DNA from: Planctomycetota bacterium
GTDB taxonomy: Bacteria > Planctomycetota > UBA1135 > UBA2386
Assembly: GCA_014192625.1 (NCBI GenBank)
Contig: BJHM01000017.1
Span: forward strand, 17,104 to 81,103
DNA: 64,000 bases
Direction of reading: 5' to 3'
The first letter of the stretch is position 1, and each line of letters begins with the position of its first letter. A program made the translations under genes and the position numbers. The notes below the pieces were generated by a model. It did no database searches. It was not told where the DNA came from and saw only the letters and a program-made list of their open reading frames with translations. Positions 59,465 through 64,000 of this stretch are shown piece by piece.

Positions 59465-60951
59465 TCGGAATTGGATGTGCTGTCGAGCAATCTTCGAAGC
59501 CGATCTTCTTCCAGCCGCACGGTGATGCTTTTCTGCTGGCTCGGAACGACGGTGCCGGGCGGCAAACCCTTTGGTTTGCGAACGTTTTTTGCGAGCGTGT
59601 AGATGACGTCGACGCTGCGTTCGCCGCGCGTCTTGCTGAAGTGCACCGCGAGCGTGCCAGCATCGAGCAGTGTCTCAAGGCTCGCAGTCTTCCCCTTGGG
59701 TAGCCGCACTACCACGTGTGAGCCGGGCCTGCCTGAGCCGACGTGCAGCCAGAGATCGTTGCCGTTGGCGATGCGAAGCGTGAGCCGGTCGTTTTGTTCG
59801 TTGTCGCGGCCGACGAGCAATTCATAGCCCTCGGCAGAGAGATAGCGGCGGACGTTTTCACCCTGGATCCGCCGGTCCTTCTTCGCTTGCGGTGGTGGCG
59901 TGGACTTCGGCTTTTGCAGGGTGCCGAGGTCTTGCAACTGGGCGCGCAATGCGCCGAGTTCGGCAGGTCTTTGCGCCGCAGCTTCTGCGAGTTGCGTGCG
60001 AACCGCCAGCAACGCCAACAGTTCTTGCTCGGTTTGCAACAGCCGTTGCTCGCTGATCTGCCGGCCTTCTTGCAGTCGGCGTGCGCGCTCGTAGCGATGG
60101 CGAGCTTGCAGCGTGACCGGCAGGCTCGGATCCAGCTCGATGCAAATGGCTGCGTCGGTAATTGGATCAGGCACCGTCATTGATGACGCCCCACGCGGCA
60201 CTTTGCTGGCATACGCGAGCATCAGGTCCGCTTCATTGCGGATCGCGTCAATGCGTGAACTTTCCGCCAACTGCGTGCGCAACCCGGCGAGCTTCTTCTG
60301 CAGCCGCGTTACCGCGCGCTCGGTCGCCAGGCAAAGTTGATCGAGGTTCGCTCGCGCCACATCGGCAATGTCGATTGGTGTGAAGTGCGCATCGATCGCA
60401 AGGAGCACTGGTGGAGTGAAGCGTGGTTCTGGCTCCGAAGCGCTCTGCGGTTGCTGTGGCGGCGGCGCATAGGGATCGCCGATCTGCAAGGTACGCACGG
60501 CGGTCGCAACGGGCCGCGATAATTCAAGCAGCAGTCCAGCGCCGTTCACCAATGCCCAAAGCCCGCGCGAAGAAAACAGTTCGATCTCAATGCTGAGGCC
60601 AGTGTCAAACGTGAGCCGCAACCGCCGTTCGCCCGATGCTTGTATGGCAACGGAATCGAGCGTGCGCCCTTCGAGGTGCTGCTTTAGTGACGCGGCCTTC
60701 GGCCCTGTTAGACGCGCGTCTTTGCCAAAACGCCGCACCGTCGTGCAAACGCGCGCCCGCTTGCTGCCGAGTGCCACATGCAGAAAATGCTTCGTTTGGT
60801 CCCTGAGTAAAACCAGCAGCAAGTCATCAAAAGGTTGGAGCAGCACGACCTCCAAAACCGTGCTGCCAGCAAGCAGCGGCGAAAGCTCATTCGCTGCGAG
60901 CAGCAGTTCGGTGGCGGAGAGACCACGTGTGGCGGGCGGGGGAGTGCTCAT
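59461..60951 (-). CDS. rqcH: RqcH/NEMF-like ribosome quality control protein (NFACT family)
   Basis: RqcH recruits alanyl-tRNA to stalled 50S subunits and drives alanine tailing. The 496-residue protein has an NFACT-N region (residues 1-190), a charged coiled-coil middle (LQEGRQISEQRLLQTEQELLALL), and a C-terminal NFACT-R/DUF814 domain with GYELLVGRDNEQNDRLTLRI, NDLWLHVGSGRPGSHVVVRL and VHFSKTRG. It is shorter than the usual 560-580, so the middle helix-hairpin-helix part may be reduced. The Asp-Arg pair important in known RqcH appears as Glu-Arg (SGERRLRLTF) if my alignment is right. It is first in a coupled operon with terC and the M28 peptidase. Confidence 0.85.
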   Translation of the reverse strand: MSTPPPATRGLSATELLLAANELSPLLAGSTVLEVVLLQPFDDLLLVLLRDQTKHFLHVALGSKRARVCTTVRRFGKDARLTGPKAASLKQHLEGRTLDSVAIQASGERRLRLTFDTGLSIEIELFSSRGLWALVNGAGLLLELSRPVATAVRTLQIGDPYAPPPQQPQSASEPEPRFTPPVLLAIDAHFTPIDIADVARANLDQLCLATERAVTRLQKKLAGLRTQLAESSRIDAIRNEADLMLAYASKVPRGASSMTVPDPITDAAICIELDPSLPVTLQARHRYERARRLQEGRQISEQRLLQTEQELLALLAVRTQLAEAAAQRPAELGALRAQLQDLGTLQKPKSTPPPQAKKDRRIQGENVRRYLSAEGYELLVGRDNEQNDRLTLRIANGNDLWLHVGSGRPGSHVVVRLPKGKTASLETLLDAGTLAVHFSKTRGERSVDVIYTLAKNVRKPKGLPPGTVVPSQQKSITVRLEEDRLRRLLDSTSNSE

Positions 60952-62269
60952 GCCTTCACAGGGAGCATGCCTTTACCCCGTCTTATTGGGGCAACCAAAA
61001 CGAGGAGCCAAACAAACTATTCCAAAAGCTGGAAATGGGCAGCGGCTTGGCCTTTGGTTTGTGGCATCCTTAATGATGGGGGCCTTACTTACGCCGCGGA
61101 TCGAGGCCCAGACTGTGGCTGCGCGCGATAAGGTCATACTTGCCGGCGGCAAGGTGTTACAAGGTCGGATTCTGCTCGTGTCTAACGAGCATGTTGTCCT
61201 GCGCAAAGGCTCCGTGGATCGCACTTTTCCGCGCAAGGTTGTGCAGTCGATTGAAAGCGTTGCTGTCCGGCACCGCGAATTGCTCGCGGCCTGGCAGAAC
61301 GTCAATGTCGCCAATGCCGATGATCTGCTCGCAATCGCGGCTCGCGCCGACCTTGACGGGCTTCCTTATGAGGCGCGGCTGCTGCGCTTTTATGCGCTGC
61401 TTGCGCGGCCTGCAGATCCGGCGATTCATAAGGCGCTCGGAAATCGTGCGCAAGGTGCCAAGTTCCAAGTCGAGATCGGTGGTCACTGGGTGCTATTTGA
61501 GGCGGCCGATGCGCTTGGCGTGGATTTCAGCAATGCCTGGCAGCTGCGTTCTGAGCACTTCGCGATCCGATGTGCGGCGGGTTTGCGCACCGGCCTCGAC
61601 ACCCTGATGGATCTCGAAGGCTTTTATTGGCTGTTTCATGAGCTATTTGGCAGCGAACTACAATTGCTGGAACTCACGGAACCGCTCGAGGTCCGGCTCT
61701 ATCGCCAGCGTGATCAGATGCCGAATCTAAGCGACAATGTCAGCGCGTATTTTTCGGTGAGCGAGATTGCGATGTACACCTGCGTCGAGAACGGACGGCC
61801 ACACGCGTTGTTCCACGAAGGCACTCATGCGCTGCTTTATTGCTTCTTCGTGCGCGCCACAAAATCGCGAGGCGTTTTACCGGCGTGGCTCGACGAGGGC
61901 TGGGCCGAGTATATGGATGCGCGCATCCAGACGAGCCTTCCCGGCAAGCCGAAATTGCGCGCTCGTAGCATAAACAGCGGTCACTCGGCGCAACTGGTGA
62001 CTGCGGGTCGAGATCATTCCCTCTACAGCGTGCACGCCCTGCTAAACATGAAGACGGGCGACTTCATGGCCTCGACGAAACAGGCTTGTAAATATGCGCA
62101 GTCATGGGCGCTGTTCTGCTACTTGTTTGAGAATACGGACCCAGAGATTCGCGGTTTGTTCATCGATTATCTTCACAAGGCTGCCAGCGGCCAAGGGCAG
62201 GCATCGACGTTTCGGAAATTGTTCGTTCGGTTCGAGAAGTTACTCGAAACCCAGCCTTGGAAGGTCTGA
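60950..62269 (+). CDS. Secreted DUF1570/peptidase-MA-like protein
   Basis: From ATG 60950 the protein has 439 residues. The hydrophobic segment at about 33-47 (LGLWFVASLMMGALL) would be a signal peptide with a long basic leader, cleaved near EAQ. ATG 61073 or 61076 would give a shorter leader. VILAGGKVLQGRILLVSNEHVVLR looks like a small beta domain. The catalytic-like HEGTH is at 289-293, followed by LPAWLDEGWAEYMDARIQ, the gluzincin arrangement of the DUF1570 family, which is abundant in planctomycetes. It is probably periplasmic. The start codon overlaps the divergent rqcH start. Confidence 0.78.
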   Translation: MPSQGACLYPVLLGQPKRGAKQTIPKAGNGQRLGLWFVASLMMGALLTPRIEAQTVAARDKVILAGGKVLQGRILLVSNEHVVLRKGSVDRTFPRKVVQSIESVAVRHRELLAAWQNVNVANADDLLAIAARADLDGLPYEARLLRFYALLARPADPAIHKALGNRAQGAKFQVEIGGHWVLFEAADALGVDFSNAWQLRSEHFAIRCAAGLRTGLDTLMDLEGFYWLFHELFGSELQLLELTEPLEVRLYRQRDQMPNLSDNVSAYFSVSEIAMYTCVENGRPHALFHEGTHALLYCFFVRATKSRGVLPAWLDEGWAEYMDARIQTSLPGKPKLRARSINSGHSAQLVTAGRDHSLYSVHALLNMKTGDFMASTKQACKYAQSWALFCYLFENTDPEIRGLFIDYLHKAASGQGQASTFRKLFVRFEKLLETQPWKV

Positions 62270-62611
62270 GCGTGAGATCCATAGCGCGTTTCTTAGTGGC
62301 AGTCAAAACTCAGCGGCGGCTCGGTGTGCAAACCTGGCCTTGCCTTACGATTTCGAGTTCGCTGCCATAGTTGACGGCGAAGTCGGCAGACGCTGCGCAG
62401 TGTCAGCTGGCTTTGTTTAGGTCAGGCACGGGATTGCCGCGTGACCATGGCAACTTGCGCTATTGCCTGTCGCGGAATTTTCTAAAACCTGCCTCGGGGA
62501 TTTGGCCACCGAGGACCGGGTCGCGATGTAATGCGCCATCCCAAGCATCATGCCAAGCGCGATGCCGCGCCTGAGGTTGGCTTTCGAGCAAAACGCCCAA
62601 CGGCGCACAAA
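62270..62611. other. Intergenic region without a supported gene
   Basis: About 340 bp between convergent genes, with lower GC in places. Short frames on both strands have no recognisable product or ribosome site. No RNA gene or repeat is visible apart from the ndk-end hairpin listed next. Confidence 0.4.
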
Positions 62612-62630
62612 CGGCCGCGATTGGCGGCCG
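62612..62630 (-). terminator. Hairpin downstream of ndk
   Basis: CGGCCGC (62612-62618) pairs with GCGGCCG (62624-62630) around a 5-base loop, lying 3 bp past the ndk stop on the minus strand. On that strand it is followed by TTTGTG, a short T-rich tail, so it resembles a modest intrinsic terminator. Confidence 0.5.
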
Positions 62631-62633
62631 CTC

Positions 62634-63104
62634 TCAGCCCTTCTTCAGTTCTTCGATCGGATCGTAGATCCAGCCATACGCGGCGTAATCGTAGTGCAGG
62701 GTGTTCTCGGGGAAGAACAGGCCAAGCTCGCGCTGCGCCGCTTCCGGGCTATCGCTGCCGTGCACGAGGTTGAAGCTGCGGCTCACGCCGAAGTCGCCGC
62801 GGATCGTTCCGGGCGCAGCATCGGCACCAAATGTAGCTCCCATCAGCGTGCGGCAGATCTTCACTGCGTCGATGCCTTCAAGGGCGATAGCCACGACCGG
62901 CGAACTGGTCATAAACTTCACGAGGCCGGGATAGAACTTCCGTTCTTTATGCGACTCGTAATGCTTGGCGGCAAGTTCGGGCGTGATCTTCATCAGCTTC
63001 AGCGCCACGATCTTCAGGCCCTTCTCTTCGAAGCGGCTCAGGACTTTGCCGACGAGGCCGCGTTGGACTGCGTCGGGCTTCAACAGGATGAGTGTGCGTT
63101 CCAT
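62634..63104 (-). CDS. ndk: Nucleoside diphosphate kinase
   Basis: Ndk transfers gamma-phosphate between nucleoside triphosphates and diphosphates through a phosphohistidine. MERTLILLKPDAVQRGLVGKVL is the standard N-terminus, and the active-site His lies in NLVHGSDSPEAAQRE. GATFGADAAPGTIRGDFG is conserved. The 156 residues are slightly longer than the usual 140-150 because of a C-terminal extension ending EELKKG. ATG 63104 is preferred over upstream in-frame codons to 63158. The start overlaps that of the divergent lipoprotein gene by two bases. Confidence 0.95.
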   Translation of the reverse strand: MERTLILLKPDAVQRGLVGKVLSRFEEKGLKIVALKLMKITPELAAKHYESHKERKFYPGLVKFMTSSPVVAIALEGIDAVKICRTLMGATFGADAAPGTIRGDFGVSRSFNLVHGSDSPEAAQRELGLFFPENTLHYDYAAYGWIYDPIEELKKG

Positions 63105-63756
63105 GCGTTTCTCCAGCGAGTTTGGGGCGGAGTTCATACCCGCGCCGGGTCGGTTCACCGCGCGTATTCTCGGTCAATCGTGTCTTTGCATGCTGTTGGC
63201 AGGCTGCACTGGGACAGATTTCAACCCGCTGCGACGCCTCTCTCAAGAGCAGCAAATTGACGCGCTTCGCTTGCAGGACGAGGATTTGATCAAGGAGCGA
63301 CAACGGATCGAGCTCGCGATCCACGACGATCATGCGGCCACGCAAGTTTTGCGGGATGAAGCGGTCGGGTTGGCAAGCAGCCGGCGCGAACTTGTCCTCA
63401 CGGTAGCTCACGAGCGCTTCGTCCTTGCTGCCGCGCGGCAGGACCTGCTTGTGGCGCAGGCGTTGGTGCTGGATCTCGGCAAGCAATTGGCACCGTTGTT
63501 GGATCAGGAACAGCGGCTGAAGGATTTTGCTGCCCGCAGTGCAGATCTGCCGGCCACGGTTGTCGCCGCTGAGGCGGCGCTGTCGTTGCTGCAGAAAGAT
63601 GTCGAGGCCAAACTCGCTTTGTTACAGCAGCGCGCTACAGCCATGCAGGCGGTGTCCGTCGCCGTGCAAGCAGCGATAGCCGCGGCGCAGTCGGCCGGTG
63701 TGCTGCCACCCGCCGTGCCACCCGCCGTGCCACCCGCCGTGACCCAGAAGCAGTGA
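63103..63756 (+). CDS. Coiled-coil lipoprotein of unknown function
   Basis: From ATG 63103 the protein has 217 residues. The lipobox LAGC is at about 32-35 in CLCMLLAGCTGTD after a long leader. From about residue 40 to 185 it is almost entirely helical, rich in Leu, Ala, Glu and Gln with heptad spacing (LRLQDEDLIKERQRIELAIHDD), predicting a long coiled coil. The C-terminus has three PPAV repeats coded by a 12-bp tandem repeat. It could be a Braun-type envelope linker, but nothing proves this. The reading frame extends upstream into ndk, which is why the start is uncertain. Confidence 0.68.
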   Translation: MRFSSEFGAEFIPAPGRFTARILGQSCLCMLLAGCTGTDFNPLRRLSQEQQIDALRLQDEDLIKERQRIELAIHDDHAATQVLRDEAVGLASSRRELVLTVAHERFVLAAARQDLLVAQALVLDLGKQLAPLLDQEQRLKDFAARSADLPATVVAAEAALSLLQKDVEAKLALLQQRATAMQAVSVAVQAAIAAAQSAGVLPPAVPPAVPPAVTQKQ

Positions 63757-63857
63757 CGGTGCGCCTTAGATGCATGTGCAATCTATGGCGTGAAGTGGTG
63801 CAAGGTAGCGCGTAATAGTGTCAATGCCCGCCGGTCCAGCGCCACCACAGCACCACA

Positions 63858-64000
63858 GCGGCGGCACTCAGGCGGCGACACTCAGACGGCGACACCAAAG
63901 CGGCGGCACTCAGGCGGCGGCACTAAGGCGGCGACACTAAGGCGGCGACACTAAAGCGGCGGCACTCAGGCGGCGGCACTCAGGCGGCGGCACCAAAGCG
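63858..64000. repeat. 14-bp tandem array, ten or more copies, cut by window end
   Basis: Ten full head-to-tail copies of a unit close to GCGGCGGCACTCAG, 14 bp each (variants GACACTAAG, CACCAAA at the end), with the array continuing past 64000. It begins about 100 bp after the coiled-coil lipoprotein gene. The rest of 63757-63857 holds no gene. Confidence 0.93.

Noticed and set aside
62290..62610. Possible small gene or RNA between the DUF1570 gene and ndk
   Set aside because: Short frames lack starts and motifs, and no tRNA-like or structured RNA pattern could be folded by eye.
12497..64000. Tandem arrays considered as CRISPR
   Set aside because: Units are 11-15 bp, contiguous, without unique spacers, and no cas genes are present.

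Overview
The window is GC-rich chromosomal DNA (about 60% or more by eye) from a Gram-negative-type bacterium, most likely a member of the Planctomycetota or a close relative. Support for that placement is indirect. There is a secreted protein with a planctomycete-style DUF1570/peptidase-MA zinc site at 60950-62269. There are many secreted or lipoprotein TPR and HEAT proteins of unknown function, secreted proteins with bacterial pre-peptidase C-terminal (PPC) domains, frequent TTG/GTG starts, and lipid A and heptose genes (lpxD, gmhB). No rRNA, tRNA, CRISPR array, insertion sequence or prophage was seen. The only recombinase is a Xer-type housekeeping-like enzyme.

Layout. 1-4060: end of an unidentified gene, maf, a small anchored protein, rpmE, then prfA-prmC (a release factor and the methylase that modifies release factors), and a convergent PilZ gene. 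4181-6568: ssb, a coiled-coil protein and a divergent actin/MreB-like ATPase, a compact possible cytoskeletal module. 6950-10722: DUF255/thioredoxin-like protein, HIT protein, an unknown protein and a GNAT protein. 10730-18629: a block of secreted, lipid-anchored or membrane-anchored proteins of unknown function (TPR, HEAT, coiled coil), one with a metzincin-like HExxH site. 18626-22403: overlapping isoprenoid/cofactor operon (polyprenyl synthase, dxs, nadK). 22592-28360: PPC protein with a 20-Gly tract, phytanoyl-CoA dioxygenase-like enzyme, and a complete MCE/Mla-type lipid transport operon with a STAS-fused permease. 28437-34684: membrane protein with an embedded spermidine-synthase-like domain, Xer recombinase, EamA transporter and the distal serine genes. 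The minus-strand run 40981-30984 carries a PEGA lipoprotein, gmhB, yajC, yraN, a sugar-phosphate transferase, serA-serB-serC and xer, with mnmA on the other strand. 41168-49796: a secreted SH3-like protein, an ATLF-like metallopeptidase candidate and a secretin/ATPase/platform trio of a type II secretion or type IV pilus machine. 50042-56638: EIIA-like protein, a second degenerate spermidine-synthase-like membrane protein, lpxD, and a TraB/GumN-like protein carrying two pseudopilin-like modules. 57090-63756: rqcH-terC-M28 peptidase operon, DUF1570 protein, ndk and a coiled-coil lipoprotein.

Genes that work together: prfA with prmC; polyprenyl synthase with dxs; the MlaE/MlaF/MlaD/lipoprotein set; serA, serB and serC, which together make a full phosphorylated serine pathway; the GspD/E/F-like proteins; and lpxD with gmhB in outer-membrane LPS.

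The most distinctive structural feature is a set of short, GC-rich, head-to-tail tandem arrays in intergenic DNA. Units are 14 bp at 12497, 11 bp at 42432, 15 bp at 50583, 12-13 bp at 56666 and 14 bp at 63858, and their sequences are unrelated. There are also GGTGGC hexamer tracts inside two genes. The other points most worth following up are the actin-like/coiled-coil pair, the TraB plus pseudopilin fusion, three different HExxH secreted proteins, and a conserved roughly 45-bp element upstream of two secreted-protein genes.
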